From: Micavibrio sp. UBA6139
GTDB lineage: Bacteria; Pseudomonadota; Alphaproteobacteria; Micavibrionales; Micavibrionaceae
Reading direction: 5' to 3'
Length of the DNA stretch: 64,000 bases
Assembly (NCBI GenBank): GCA_002423285.1
Contig: DIVF01000024.1
Coordinates: 1 to 64,000 of the forward strand
Shown here: piece after piece, positions 25,500 through 34,162 of the stretch
Layout of the letters: every line of letters starts with the position of its first letter
How positions within the stretch are numbered: position 1 is the stretch's first letter
Translations under genes and position numbers: made by a program
Notes under the pieces: model-generated
Database searches by the model: none
Seen by the model: the letters and a program-made list of their open reading frames with translations, nothing else
What the model was told of the DNA's origin: nothing

Positions 25500-26468
25500 T
25501 TAGTGAACGTTAGACCAGATTTTACGTTTTACGGCATACATCACGCCGGTAAAGACCAGAAGGAAAAGGAAAACCTTCACCCCTGTTCTTTTTCTGGATT
25601 CCATTTTCGGTTCAGCTGCCCACATCATGAAATGGGCAACATCGCGCGCATATTGATCAACGGTTTGATCTGTACCATCACCATAGGCCACCTGCCCCGC
25701 CATCAGCGGTGCGGGCATGGCAATGATGTTGCCGGCCATTGCCTTGTTCCAGTGCTGGCCCGGCAGCAGTTCTTTATTCGCCGGGGCTTCTTCATATCCG
25801 GTCAGGATTGCATAGATATAATCCGGCCCGCCCTGTCTGGCCTTGGCCAACAAGGACAAATCCGCCGGGTAAGCGCCATTATTGACTGATTTCGCAGCCT
25901 GTGGGTTTGGATAGGGAGATTTAAAATGGTCGCTTGGGCGACCGGGGCGTTCATACATTTCACCGTCATCATTCGGACCATCGGTCACCATGACATCAGC
26001 AGCAATCGCCTTGATCTCGCCTTCGGTGTAACCCAAATCAGCCAGGTTGCGGTAAGACAGGCGGCTCATCGAATGGCACGCTGCGCAAACTTCTTTATAT
26101 ACCTGAAAACCACGCTGCATCGATGCACGGTCATAGGTTCCGAAAATGCCATTGAAAGACCAGTTTTGTTTTGGTGCCACATAATGGTGCGCTGTACCGG
26201 CATCATCATGTGATTTTTCCGCATGATCCGCAGGCGCAGCACCATCGGCAGCAGGGGCTGCTTCAGCATGTTCAGCTTTTGTGTCTTCGCTGATTGTCTC
26301 GCTCACCGCAACCGCTTTCGCGGCTTCATCGGCGGCAGCTTCCGCTGCTTCGGCTTCTGGCGATGGCTTCAGGATGATTGCCTTCGAAGGGCTTTGTGCC
26401 ACGGCAATACCCGCAACACTCAGAACACAGCCGGCCGCAGCCATTAAAAGAAGATTCTTGGCAACCAT
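25500..26468 (-). CDS. petC: Cytochrome c1 of the bc1 complex
   Basis: A 322-residue membrane-anchored haem protein of the quinol:cytochrome c oxidoreductase. Signal peptide at residues 1-24 and one C-terminal anchor helix (VFLFLLVFTGVMYAV). Haem site CAACH at residues 128-132; the sixth-ligand Met lies in NIIAMPAPL. Between signal and haem domain is an Ala/Glu/Asp/His-rich stretch of about 70 residues, comparable to the acidic extension in Paracoccus cytochrome c1. The ATG shares its A with the stop of petB, so translation is coupled. Confidence 0.93.
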   Translation of the reverse strand: MVAKNLLLMAAAGCVLSVAGIAVAQSPSKAIILKPSPEAEAAEAAADEAAKAVAVSETISEDTKAEHAEAAPAADGAAPADHAEKSHDDAGTAHHYVAPKQNWSFNGIFGTYDRASMQRGFQVYKEVCAACHSMSRLSYRNLADLGYTEGEIKAIAADVMVTDGPNDDGEMYERPGRPSDHFKSPYPNPQAAKSVNNGAYPADLSLLAKARQGGPDYIYAILTGYEEAPANKELLPGQHWNKAMAGNIIAMPAPLMAGQVAYGDGTDQTVDQYARDVAHFMMWAAEPKMESRKRTGVKVFLFLLVFTGVMYAVKRKIWSNVH

Positions 26469-27754
26469 TACACGGCCTCCGACTTCAAAGATTGTGCTTT
26501 CAACACGGCTTCATTGATGCTGTTCGGCAGAGGTTTTGCAACCTCTTTACGCGACAGATACGGCAGAATAACCAAGAAGAAAACGAAGTAATACAAAGTA
26601 CACAACTGACCCAGGATAACCCAGATGCCTTCTGGTGGTTTTGCACCGACATAGCCCAGCACGAACACGGCCGCCACCATCGCCAGCAAACACTGACGGT
26701 AGAGTGGACGGAACCGTGCGGAACGGACCGGGTGGCTGTCCAACCATGGAAGAACCAGCAGCAGAGCGATCGAACCAAACATGGTGATAACACCACCCAG
26801 TTTCGCTTCGATGAACACGATGTCGGTGAACGGGATACCGATATCAAATGTGACCGCACGCAGCATCGCGTAGAACGGCAGGAAGTACCATTCCGGAACA
26901 ATGTGGGCCGGTGTCACCAACGCATCATACGGAACGTAGTGATCCGGGTGCGCCAGCATGTTCGGCATAAAGAATGTGACCGCCACATACGCCATCAGGA
27001 ACACGCCCAAACCAAACATGTCTTTGGCGGTGTAGTACGGGTTGAATGGAACGGTGTCTTGCGGACCTTTCACATCAATACCCAGCGGGTTGTTGGAACC
27101 TGTCACGTGCAGCGCCCAGATGTGAAGGAATACAACAGCGAAGATCACGAACGGCAGAACAAAGTGCAGGGCAAAGAAACGGTTCAGCGTCGGGTTATCA
27201 ACGGAGAAACCACCCCACAGCAATGTCACCAGACTGTCACCGACAACAGGGATCGCCGAGAACAAATTGGTAATAACAGTCGCACCCCAACCTCCCATCT
27301 GGCTCCAAGGCAGGGTGTAACCCATAAACGCAGTCGCCATCATCAGCAGGAAAATTATGACGCCCAGAATCCACAAGAGTTCGCGTGGCTTCTTATAAGA
27401 CCCGTAATACATGCCGCGGAAAATATGAATGTAAACAGCAATGAAGAAGAACGACGCCCCGTTCATATGCATGTAACGCAGCATCCAGCCCCAGTTCACA
27501 TCACGCATGATGTGTTCAACACTGGAGAACGCCATCGCAGAATGCGGGGTATAATGCATCGCCAGGAACAAACCTGTGACGATCATCAGAACCAGCATGA
27601 CCATCGCGATCGCGCCAAAGTTCCAGAAATAGTTGAAGTTCTTCGGTGTAGGGAAAACACCATATTCGTTCTTCATCATTGTGAAGATCGGAAGACGTTC
27701 ATCGATCCAGCTGATCACCGGGTTTTTGAAGGTGGCGCGTTCACCGCTGCTCAT
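26468..27754 (-). CDS. petB: Cytochrome b of the bc1 complex
   Basis: A 428-residue polytopic subunit holding both b haems. Visible hallmarks: TGLFLAMHYTPHSAMAFSS, MHMNGASFFFIAVYIHIFRG, GYTLPWSQMGGWGATVITN and the Qo-site PEWYFLPFYAMLRA. The membrane helices number eight. It lies second in the fbcFBC-type operon and joins petC by a one-base TAATG overlap. Confidence 0.94.
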   Translation of the reverse strand: MSSGERATFKNPVISWIDERLPIFTMMKNEYGVFPTPKNFNYFWNFGAIAMVMLVLMIVTGLFLAMHYTPHSAMAFSSVEHIMRDVNWGWMLRYMHMNGASFFFIAVYIHIFRGMYYGSYKKPRELLWILGVIIFLLMMATAFMGYTLPWSQMGGWGATVITNLFSAIPVVGDSLVTLLWGGFSVDNPTLNRFFALHFVLPFVIFAVVFLHIWALHVTGSNNPLGIDVKGPQDTVPFNPYYTAKDMFGLGVFLMAYVAVTFFMPNMLAHPDHYVPYDALVTPAHIVPEWYFLPFYAMLRAVTFDIGIPFTDIVFIEAKLGGVITMFGSIALLLVLPWLDSHPVRSARFRPLYRQCLLAMVAAVFVLGYVGAKPPEGIWVILGQLCTLYYFVFFLVILPYLSRKEVAKPLPNSINEAVLKAQSLKSEAV

Positions 27755-27803
27755 AGAATATTCTCCATACTCTTACTTGTATTGATATTAAACGTGTCAG
27801 TGT

Positions 27804-28373
27804 TTAGCCGATACGAACCAATGTATCGCTCAGGAATTTATATTCTGGAACAGGCAGATTCTTCGGTGCTGGACCCTTACGGATACGACCTGATGAATCA
27901 TAATGTGAACCATGGCATGGGCAGAACCAACCACCGAAATCGCCTTTCGGCTCAACGGTTTTCTGACCCAACGGAACGCAGCCCAAATGGGTGCAAACGC
28001 CAACCATGACCAACCATTCCGGTTTTTGCACGCGGGCCTCATCGGTTTCTTTATCGCGCAATGTCGAAACATCAACCGCTTCCGCGTCCGCAATATCTTG
28101 CGGGGTGCGGTGACGAATAAACACAGGCTTACCGCGCCATGTAATGGTGATCGCCTGACCGACTTCGACCGGCGCCAGATCGACTTCCGTGGTCGCCATC
28201 GCCAGCGTATCCGCGGCAGGGTTCATGGAATCGATGAAAGGCCATGCAAAAATACCCGTCCCCACCGCGCCAAAGGCGCCAGCAGTCAGGTAAAGGAAAT
28301 CACGGCGTGTGGTGCCCGATTCTTTGTCATCGCCTGATTCTTTATTTGAATGATTGGCTGTGTGTGTACTCAT
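27804..28373 (-). CDS. petA: Rieske iron-sulfur subunit of the bc1 complex
   Basis: A 189-residue subunit. A twin-arginine motif (RRDFLYLTAGAFGAVG) and one helix anchor it. The Rieske ligands are in CTHLGCVP and CPCHGSHYDSSGRI, and KGPAPKNLPVPEY follows. First gene of petABC. The three genes together make the respiratory complex III, so the organism respires through a cytochrome c pathway. Confidence 0.94.
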   Translation of the reverse strand: MSTHTANHSNKESGDDKESGTTRRDFLYLTAGAFGAVGTGIFAWPFIDSMNPAADTLAMATTEVDLAPVEVGQAITITWRGKPVFIRHRTPQDIADAEAVDVSTLRDKETDEARVQKPEWLVMVGVCTHLGCVPLGQKTVEPKGDFGGWFCPCHGSHYDSSGRIRKGPAPKNLPVPEYKFLSDTLVRIG

Positions 28374-28625
28374 TGATGGCGTCCAGCAGTCGTTGATAGG
28401 GGAAAAGACACTTAATTAAGAGCGTTATATCAGGGCGTTAAGTACCTGTAAAATGCCCCCCGTGCAAGAGGGCAATCGCATTGTGGATAAGGAAACTCAC
28501 AGCCCGGCAACCCAGACATTACCGCAAATAACAATATAACCTATTGATATATATAATTAAAATATCCTGCGCCCAACCCTTAAAATGTAATTCTTTGGTA
28601 AGTGCTTGTGATATAAGATTAACTT

Positions 28626-30224
28626 ATGGGGCAATTTCACAAATTAATTATCGTTACAGGGTTGGCGCTGGTCATGCTGGGGTTTGGTTCCGGCACCGCG
28701 AACGCCGCATGCGTGAACCCTGCCGGGGTCACAGGTGAGGTCCTCTATAACAGCAGCAGCGACGCCTTTCAGGGCTGTACCACCAATGGCTGGGCGGCGT
28801 TTAATAAACTGAACCGATCCCCGTCCACATCCTGCACACACCCAACCGCCACACCAGGCGAGATTGTTTATAAAAGTGCCTATACAGCCTTCATGGGCTG
28901 CACCCTTGCCGGCTGGCAAGCCTTTAATCCACCGGCGGACCCTTGTGCGCCCGCCAACCCGGAAATCGGATCAGGCTGCCTGGATGGCACGATCTATGTC
29001 GGGAAAACACCGGATGGCAACGTCAAAATGTTCACGACCAGCGCCGGCGGTGTGGGACAAGCATGGAATAATGGCAACTCTGCTAACTATGTTGATGTGG
29101 GGGGGCTGACCAATTGTACCACCGGCGCACAGGCCAGCTGTAATACGGGCCGCCTGAACACCCCCATTATCGCCGCAGCCGATGCAAGCAGCGCTGGCGG
29201 ATTCCAGACGCACAATGCTGCGACCTATTGTCACAACCTTGTCGAACATGGTTATTCCGACTGGTACTTGCCTGCCTATCATGAATTGGCGATGCTTTAC
29301 ACCGCACGCAACGAAGGTGCTTTAGCAGGAACCTTTCCAACAGTGGACAGCTTCCCATCATCCTTGTTCTGGAGTTCGTCCGAATACAGCAACGTCGGCG
29401 CAATGCAGATCAACTTTGCGACAGGCGGCGGCTATCCATACAGCGCAGGTGCCAACGTCGATAAACGCTGGAGCTTTAAAGCACGTTGCGTTCGCAATGA
29501 ACTGAGTGCCGTGGCCGTTGCAAGCGGTTTAATTGGCTATTGGAAATTTGATGATGGTCCGGGTTCGGCAACAGCCGTCGATTCATCTGGTCAAGGCAAC
29601 ACTGGAACCTTGACCAGCATGAACACCACCACGGCATGGGTTGGCGGTAAACAAGGTTACGCCCTGAACTTTGATGGAACAGATGATCGAGTGAACGCCG
29701 GATCTGCGGCGGGCCTTGACAACATGGCAGCATCATCCGGCTGCGCGTGGACATACAGAACAGAATCCGGGGTGCCGACGCTCTTCCCAACCATTATGGA
29801 CAAATCCGGTGATGCCAATGGCGAAAACGGATGGAACTTCTACCTCAACAACCACTTCATTATAAATGAAGGCGAGACCACATCGTGGCCTGCCTATTAC
29901 AATATCCACGGCGCGTATAAAGAACGTGACGGTGCTATTCCACATAACGGCACATGGCAACATGTCTGCTTTACGTGGGACGGCGATACCGGTTTCGCCG
30001 GGACAGAACTCTACGTGAACGGTGTTCTACTGACCTCTCTCGCTTACGCAGCTGATGTCGGCGGGCCATATAACGATGCCGCCAATAGTCTGGGCATTGG
30101 CGGCCAAGCCGCGGGACTGTCTTCTCAATGGTTCAAAGGACGCCTGGATAACGTGCGTCTCTATAACCGTGCCCTCAGCGGTGCTGAAGTGCTTGAAATT
30201 TATCAGTCAGAAGGCGGGCTATAA
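28626..30224 (+). CDS. Secreted DUF1566-LamG protein with Cys-rich repeats
   Basis: A 532-residue exported protein. Residues 1-27 are a signal peptide ending NAA. Then two tandem repeats of about 40 residues, each with a Cys pair and the pattern GE(V/I)(L/V)Y...F.GCT..GW.AFN. Residues about 110-300 form a DUF1566/Lcl-type domain (HGYSDWYLPAYHELAMLY, LFWSSSEY). Residues about 308-530 form a LamG/ConA-like domain (GLIGYWKFDDGPGSATAVDSS and WFKGRLDNVRLYNRALSGAE). Likely cell-surface or secreted and carbohydrate-binding, possibly in attachment. An AT-rich region with promoter-like elements precedes it. Confidence 0.82.
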   Translation: MGQFHKLIIVTGLALVMLGFGSGTANAACVNPAGVTGEVLYNSSSDAFQGCTTNGWAAFNKLNRSPSTSCTHPTATPGEIVYKSAYTAFMGCTLAGWQAFNPPADPCAPANPEIGSGCLDGTIYVGKTPDGNVKMFTTSAGGVGQAWNNGNSANYVDVGGLTNCTTGAQASCNTGRLNTPIIAAADASSAGGFQTHNAATYCHNLVEHGYSDWYLPAYHELAMLYTARNEGALAGTFPTVDSFPSSLFWSSSEYSNVGAMQINFATGGGYPYSAGANVDKRWSFKARCVRNELSAVAVASGLIGYWKFDDGPGSATAVDSSGQGNTGTLTSMNTTTAWVGGKQGYALNFDGTDDRVNAGSAAGLDNMAASSGCAWTYRTESGVPTLFPTIMDKSGDANGENGWNFYLNNHFIINEGETTSWPAYYNIHGAYKERDGAIPHNGTWQHVCFTWDGDTGFAGTELYVNGVLLTSLAYAADVGGPYNDAANSLGIGGQAAGLSSQWFKGRLDNVRLYNRALSGAEVLEIYQSEGGL

Positions 30225-30261
30225 GTTTGCGTCCCATGCTGAAATGCATTAGGATGAAAGC

Positions 30262-30441
30262 ATGAAACCAAACTTTCGCTTATCACTGGCGCGTCTAACC
30301 GAATTGTTCGGCGAATCGAACCGCCCGGCACGGATGCAGAAAAGCTTTAATGCGGCCTCTGGCCATGCTGCCGCCGCCTCCCGCGCCTATATGGCGATGC
30401 GCTATCGCCCGCTGAACTGCCCGATGTTCAGTTTTCAGTAG
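30262..30441 (+). CDS. Small basic protein, 59 residues
   Basis: An ATG at 30262 follows an AGGATGAAAGC ribosome site and opens 59 codons: MKPNFRLSLARLTELFGESN, then an Ala-rich amphipathic stretch with Arg and Met (RMQKSFNAASGHAAAASRA) and a short C-terminus. The terminator at 30460-30479 follows at 19 bases. No family recognised. Tightly bounded by ribosome site and terminator, which supports a real transcript. Could also be a leader peptide. Confidence 0.5.
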   Translation: MKPNFRLSLARLTELFGESNRPARMQKSFNAASGHAAAASRAYMAMRYRPLNCPMFSFQ

Positions 30442-30459
30442 GAAAAACAAATCCTTAAC

Positions 30460-30483
30460 AACCCCGCTTCTGCGGGGTTTTTT
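30460..30483 (+). terminator. Intrinsic terminator after the 59-residue gene
   Basis: Eight-base arms AACCCCGC / GCGGGGTT, a TTCT loop, then a T run. Confidence 0.85.
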
Positions 30484-30527
30484 AATGCGCTGCAAGGTCA
30501 TTTTTTCTTGAAAAAGCCCCCTCATTT

Positions 30528-30537
30528 TCCTATAATG
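30528..30537 (+). promoter_or_regulatory. Candidate -10 box of the 71-residue gene
   Basis: TATAAT occurs within CCTATAATGG just before the start of the 71-residue gene, which would give a near-leaderless transcript. A TTGAAA-like -35 (TTTTCTTGAAAAAG) lies upstream at roughly the expected distance. Confidence 0.5.
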
Positions 30538-30542
30538 GGAAC

Positions 30543-30758
30543 ATGAGAACAAGCTACGCAAAAATGAATGCGCCAACCGCACCGCTGATGAATTACAGCT
30601 TCAGTCAGGTTGCTCTTATGATGAAGCCGGGCGTTATTTCCAGCCGCCTTCAATCCCGCACTCACGACTCGTCCAGCCGCATGAATGATGCCCGCAAGAC
30701 CTTTGCCGCTATCCGTGCCCTGACCCCGCACATGCAACAGCTGCGCTTTACCGCCTGA
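30543..30758 (+). CDS. Small protein, 71 residues
   Basis: A 71-residue basic protein with no recognised family. It contains RMNDARKTFAAIRALTPHMQ near the end, a helix with the same RM...F.A layout as the 59-residue neighbour, so the two may be distant paralogues. The terminator at 30797-30823 follows. The preceding terminator at 30460-30483 gives it an independent transcript, with a candidate promoter around 30490-30540 (CCTATAATGGG, a good -10 box at about 30530). Confidence 0.5.
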   Translation: MRTSYAKMNAPTAPLMNYSFSQVALMMKPGVISSRLQSRTHDSSSRMNDARKTFAAIRALTPHMQQLRFTA

Positions 30759-30796
30759 TTGACTTTGGTCAATTGAAAACCACGGCCAACCAGTTT

Positions 30797-30823
30797 AAAA
30801 CGCTCGCATACCGCGGGCGTTTT
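30797..30823 (+). terminator. Intrinsic terminator after the 71-residue gene
   Basis: Eleven-base arms AAAACGCTCGC / GCGGGCGTTTT with one G-U pair, loop ATACC, followed by GCTTTTG. It lies directly before hemF. Confidence 0.8.
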
Positions 30824-30858
30824 GCTTTTGCGGCGACCGAATTATAAAGGTGAAAACC

Positions 30859-31752
30859 ATGCAAAGCACATCCGCCGCGATCCCATCGCCCGCAACCGAT
30901 TTTGGTGCCGATCACAAGGTTCAGGCCGCCGCATGGTTTAAATCCCTGCGCGATCAAATCTGCGCCGCATTCGAAACCATTGAAGATGATGCTCCGGCCT
31001 CCACGAAGACCGCACCCGCCGGACGTTTCACTCGCACCCCGTGGGACCGCGCCGAAGGCGGCGGCGGTGAAATGTCGCTGATGAAGGGCCGCGTCTTTGA
31101 AAAAGTCGGCGTCAATATCTCAACCGTTCACGGCCAATTCTCCGAATCCTTCGCCAAACAAATTCCCGGTGCTGATGAAAATGGCGGCCAGTTCTGGGCC
31201 AGCGGCATTTCACTGGTCGCCCATATGTGCAATCCCCACGTCCCTGCCGTTCACATGAACACCCGCATGATCGTCACCAATCGCGGCTGGTTCGGTGGCG
31301 GTGCTGACCTGACCCCCATGTTCATGGATACCCACGCAACAGACCGCGACGATTTCCACGCTGCCCTGAAATCAGCCTGCGATACCCACGGCCCCGATGA
31401 CTACGACAAGTTCAAAAAATGGTGCGATGAATATTTCTTCCTGCCCCACCGCAACGAACCACGCGGCGTTGGCGGAATCTTCTATGACTATGTCAACACC
31501 GCCGACTGGAGCCACGACTTCGCCTTCACGCAAAATGTCGGCAAAGCCTTCCTCGATATCTACCCCAAAATCGTCCGCCGCAACATGGACCGCCCCTGGA
31601 CCGATGCCGACCGCGAACACCAACTCATCCGCCGTGGTCGCTATGTCGAGTTCAACCTGCTCTATGACCGCGGAACAACCTTCGGCCTGAAAACAGGTGG
31701 CAATGTGGATGCGATTTTGATGTCCCTGCCGCCGGAAGTGAAGTGGCCGTAA
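30859..31752 (+). CDS. hemF: Oxygen-dependent coproporphyrinogen III oxidase
   Basis: A 297-residue haem-biosynthesis enzyme that decarboxylates coproporphyrinogen III using oxygen. Signature blocks: RGWFGGGADLTPMF, DEYFFLPHRNEPRGVGGIFYDY, and YVEFNLLYDRGTTFGLKTGG. Length fits the E. coli enzyme. The ATG at 30859 has AAAGG at the right distance, better than the GTG at 30850. It lies after two small transcripts and two terminators, so it must have its own promoter. Confidence 0.94.
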   Translation: MQSTSAAIPSPATDFGADHKVQAAAWFKSLRDQICAAFETIEDDAPASTKTAPAGRFTRTPWDRAEGGGGEMSLMKGRVFEKVGVNISTVHGQFSESFAKQIPGADENGGQFWASGISLVAHMCNPHVPAVHMNTRMIVTNRGWFGGGADLTPMFMDTHATDRDDFHAALKSACDTHGPDDYDKFKKWCDEYFFLPHRNEPRGVGGIFYDYVNTADWSHDFAFTQNVGKAFLDIYPKIVRRNMDRPWTDADREHQLIRRGRYVEFNLLYDRGTTFGLKTGGNVDAILMSLPPEVKWP

Positions 31753-31766
31753 TAAAAGGGTAAGGC

Positions 31767-31789
31767 CCAAGGGGGGATTCCCCCCTTGG
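31767..31789. repeat. Dispersed GC-rich palindrome, copy G
   Basis: Perfect ten-base arms CCAAGGGGGG / CCCCCCTTGG around ATT, with AAAGGGTAAGG before and AACCCCCGTAC after. Directly after hemF. Confidence 0.75.
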
Positions 31790-31886
31790 AACCCCCGTAC
31801 TTTGCGCCGAAGGCGTTATAGGAAAATAGAGCGTTGCCGCGATGTCGGTTATTGCCTGCGGCGCTGAAAAAAGAGACCGGGGTTCT

Positions 31887-31908
31887 AAAGGGGGCAATTG
31901 TCCCCTTT
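31887..31908. repeat. Dispersed GC-rich palindrome, copy H
   Basis: AAAGGGGGCAATTGTCCCCTTT, an interrupted palindrome, preceded by ACCGGGGTTCT. It lies 58 bases before the orphan membrane gene and so forms the left flank of it. Confidence 0.7.
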
Positions 31909-31966
31909 GGCCTTACAGCGTAAGATTAAATCGTTGCAGGAAGTAAAAGCGTTTTCTTGAGGTCAA

Positions 31967-32329
31967 ATGAACTATCAGACAAGAGCATTTTTAAACTTCC
32001 TCGTGAGCGCCTGCAGCAACTTGCTGGGTCTCTTTTTTGCCAGTGTCGCCCTCCTTATCCCAAATACATGGATCATCCTAATCACCGCAGATATTTTTAA
32101 CCTCGATATAGATGGGGGCGGGATATTAGGATTCATATTCACTCTTCCATTGGTTATCGTAATGACCACATTTGCCGCCATAGTCATGAGCTGCATCGAG
32201 ATATTTTTTATACGGAATGATTGGCTATATTCAAATTATGTAAAAATTACGTACGCTATCGCCTATTCAATGATATTGGCAATAACCATAACCGTCGTCT
32301 GCAGTACCATAAGCATGTGCTATATATAG
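31967..32329 (+). CDS. Orphan multi-pass membrane protein
   Basis: A 120-residue hydrophobic protein with about four helices (SNLLGLFFASVALLIPNTWI, LGFIFTLPLVIVMTTFAAIV, IAYSMILAITITVVCSTIS). No known family. Base composition is visibly AT-richer than the flanking genes, with TTT, ATA and TAT codons rare in the neighbours. The coding frame is bracketed by palindrome copies H and I. The composition and bracketing suggest an acquired gene. Confidence 0.6.
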   Translation: MNYQTRAFLNFLVSACSNLLGLFFASVALLIPNTWIILITADIFNLDIDGGGILGFIFTLPLVIVMTTFAAIVMSCIEIFFIRNDWLYSNYVKITYAIAYSMILAITITVVCSTISMCYI

Positions 32330-32339
32330 ACCGGGGTTT

Positions 32340-32359
32340 AAGGGGGCAATCGCCCCCTT
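32340..32359. repeat. Dispersed GC-rich palindrome, copy I
   Basis: AAGGGGGC / GCCCCCTT around AATC, preceded by ACCGGGGTTT as in copy H. Between the orphan membrane gene and the convergent cca gene. Confidence 0.7.
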
Positions 32360-32367
32360 TATCTTAT

Positions 32368-33609
32368 TTACTTAATCATCTCTTTTGCCCGGTCCACACA
32401 CGCGCCGTGGTCAGGCCTGAACTCCCATTCGATCCACCAGGTTTCAACCTGATCTAAAATCTCGCCCATATGGGGTCCGGGTTCGACCCCCAGTTTTTGC
32501 AGGTCGGAGCCGGCGAGTGGGAATTTGGGGATGTCCCATTCGCGGATTAAGGCCAGATCATCATCGGAGATTTTGGCACCGCGCATGGCAGCCAGCAGAA
32601 GGATGGATTGCCCCCCGACTTCGCGCCCGTAATGATAGAGACGTTCGCGGATATTCATCGGGGCTTGGACAGCTTCAAACAGGGACTCAAAATTGCGACG
32701 TAACATCTTGGAGAGTAAGAGATATTCGTCGGCAATCTCAATTTTCTCTTCCCGTCCGCCACAAATACAATAAAGCCGCGCGGCGACGGAACGGGTTTGA
32801 GAGCGATTTTGCAAGCCGATTAAGGCCCTTAGCGCATTATCATCAAATTCTGGGTTGGCAAGATCGGCCATAATTTCGTTGTCATACATAATCCGAAACG
32901 TATCGGCTGCATTTTCGGCACCGATAATTTTGAGGAATTCTTGAGTGATCCGCTCCCGCGACAGGGTTTTGATTTGAGGGGCGGCGTTTCGGCAGGCGGC
33001 TAGCGCGGATGGGTCCGGGGCCCCTGCTCCGTACTGGGCATGGAAACGGAAGAACCTTAGAATCCTTAAATAATCTTCGGCGATGCGTGTGGCGGGATCG
33101 CCGACGAAAACAACGCGGCGGGCTTCTAAATCAATAATTCCAGAACGTAGCGGATCGTAAACATTTCCCCACTCATCCATCAATAACGTGTTGATGGTGA
33201 AGTCGCGGCGGGCGGCGTCCTCTGCCCAGTCATCGGTGAAGGCGACAACGGCATGCCGACCGTTCGTTTCAACGTCCCGGCGTAACGTGGTGATTTCAAA
33301 GGATTTACCGTTAACAACCGCTGTCACAGTTCCGTGGTCGATGCCGGTTGGCACGACTTTAATCTGGGCGGCGCGTAAACGCTCTGCCACATCTTCCGGA
33401 TGATGGGTGGTGGCCAGATCAACATCGACCACGGGCACGCCCAAAAGGGCGTTGCGAACACATCCACCCACAAACATGATTTGGGGTTCGTCGGCATCGC
33501 CCTGAAGCGCGTCAAAAATCAGATCGGTTTCGGGGGAGTTTAACCAGTCGAGGGAAACATCATCCCCGGCCCCGGCGACCCGGTCGGTAATTCTTCTGAC
33601 GCTGTTCAT
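32368..33609 (-). CDS. cca: CCA tRNA nucleotidyltransferase / poly(A) polymerase family
   Basis: A 413-residue nucleotidyltransferase that adds or repairs the tRNA CCA end. The catalytic motif is FVGGCVRNALLGVPVVDVDLATTHHPEDV, with both metal-binding Asp in DVDLA; ARRDFTINTLLMDEWGNVYDP and the head/neck block EDYLRILRFFRFHA follow. The start at 33609 shares its A with the stop of the upstream DUF1285 gene (TGATG), so translation is coupled. The longer frame from 33648 is unlikely. Confidence 0.9.
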   Translation of the reverse strand: MNSVRRITDRVAGAGDDVSLDWLNSPETDLIFDALQGDADEPQIMFVGGCVRNALLGVPVVDVDLATTHHPEDVAERLRAAQIKVVPTGIDHGTVTAVVNGKSFEITTLRRDVETNGRHAVVAFTDDWAEDAARRDFTINTLLMDEWGNVYDPLRSGIIDLEARRVVFVGDPATRIAEDYLRILRFFRFHAQYGAGAPDPSALAACRNAAPQIKTLSRERITQEFLKIIGAENAADTFRIMYDNEIMADLANPEFDDNALRALIGLQNRSQTRSVAARLYCICGGREEKIEIADEYLLLSKMLRRNFESLFEAVQAPMNIRERLYHYGREVGGQSILLLAAMRGAKISDDDLALIREWDIPKFPLAGSDLQKLGVEPGPHMGEILDQVETWWIEWEFRPDHGACVDRAKEMIK

Positions 33610-34094
33610 CAATTCTTGCCCTGTGGAACGTAACCCAGAATATGACATATACCCCGGCTGTTGAGGACCATCCTATCATGATCCGGTGTGGCGTGTTCAA
33701 CCAGCTTGTAAAAAACGGCGCGCGATATCCGGGCATAAAGACCGGAGCGGACATTCACATAAGGCACCTGAACACCACCGCGTGGTTCGGCGCGCAATTC
33801 CAGAATATGGTCCGGCCCCAACGGCACGACATCGCCCATATTTCCGATCAGGTCGATGCCATCCTCCCGAATGTCATAATCAACAATGATAAAGGGGACA
33901 TCATCCACCGTGACCGGATAACGGGATTCGGGAGAGCTGAGCCAATGCTGGCCATTCTCATCCACGCGCAGCCCCTTATCGGCGAAAAGTTTGGCCAAGG
34001 CAGGTCGTTTAATCTCCCCGCCGTCATGAAACCAGCGCCCGTCATAATCAATCCGGAAAAGCGGGGGTTTCTGTTCTTTTTCTGTGGGCTGCAT
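33609..34094 (-). CDS. DUF1285-family protein
   Basis: A 161-residue cytoplasmic protein matching the DUF1285 family: FRIDYDGRWFHDGGEIKRPALAKLF, HWLSSPESRYPVTVDDVPF, and SRAVFYKLVEHA. Function unknown, but it recurs next to cca or MoxR genes in alphaproteobacteria. First gene of a pair with cca. Start at ATG 34094 preferred over a TTG at 34112. Confidence 0.85.
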   Translation of the reverse strand: MQPTEKEQKPPLFRIDYDGRWFHDGGEIKRPALAKLFADKGLRVDENGQHWLSSPESRYPVTVDDVPFIIVDYDIREDGIDLIGNMGDVVPLGPDHILELRAEPRGGVQVPYVNVRSGLYARISRAVFYKLVEHATPDHDRMVLNSRGICHILGYVPQGKN

Positions 34095-34162
34095 AGCTTG
34101 GCCTGTCTGCAAAACGACTTATTCTTGATACTATCCTGATAAGCCCATCAGCAAAGGAAAAA

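Noticed and set aside
26378..28009. A 543-codon plus-strand frame opposite the cytochrome b gene
   Set aside because: Rich in His, Gln and Arg, with no known domain; it is the shadow of petB, whose family match is clear.
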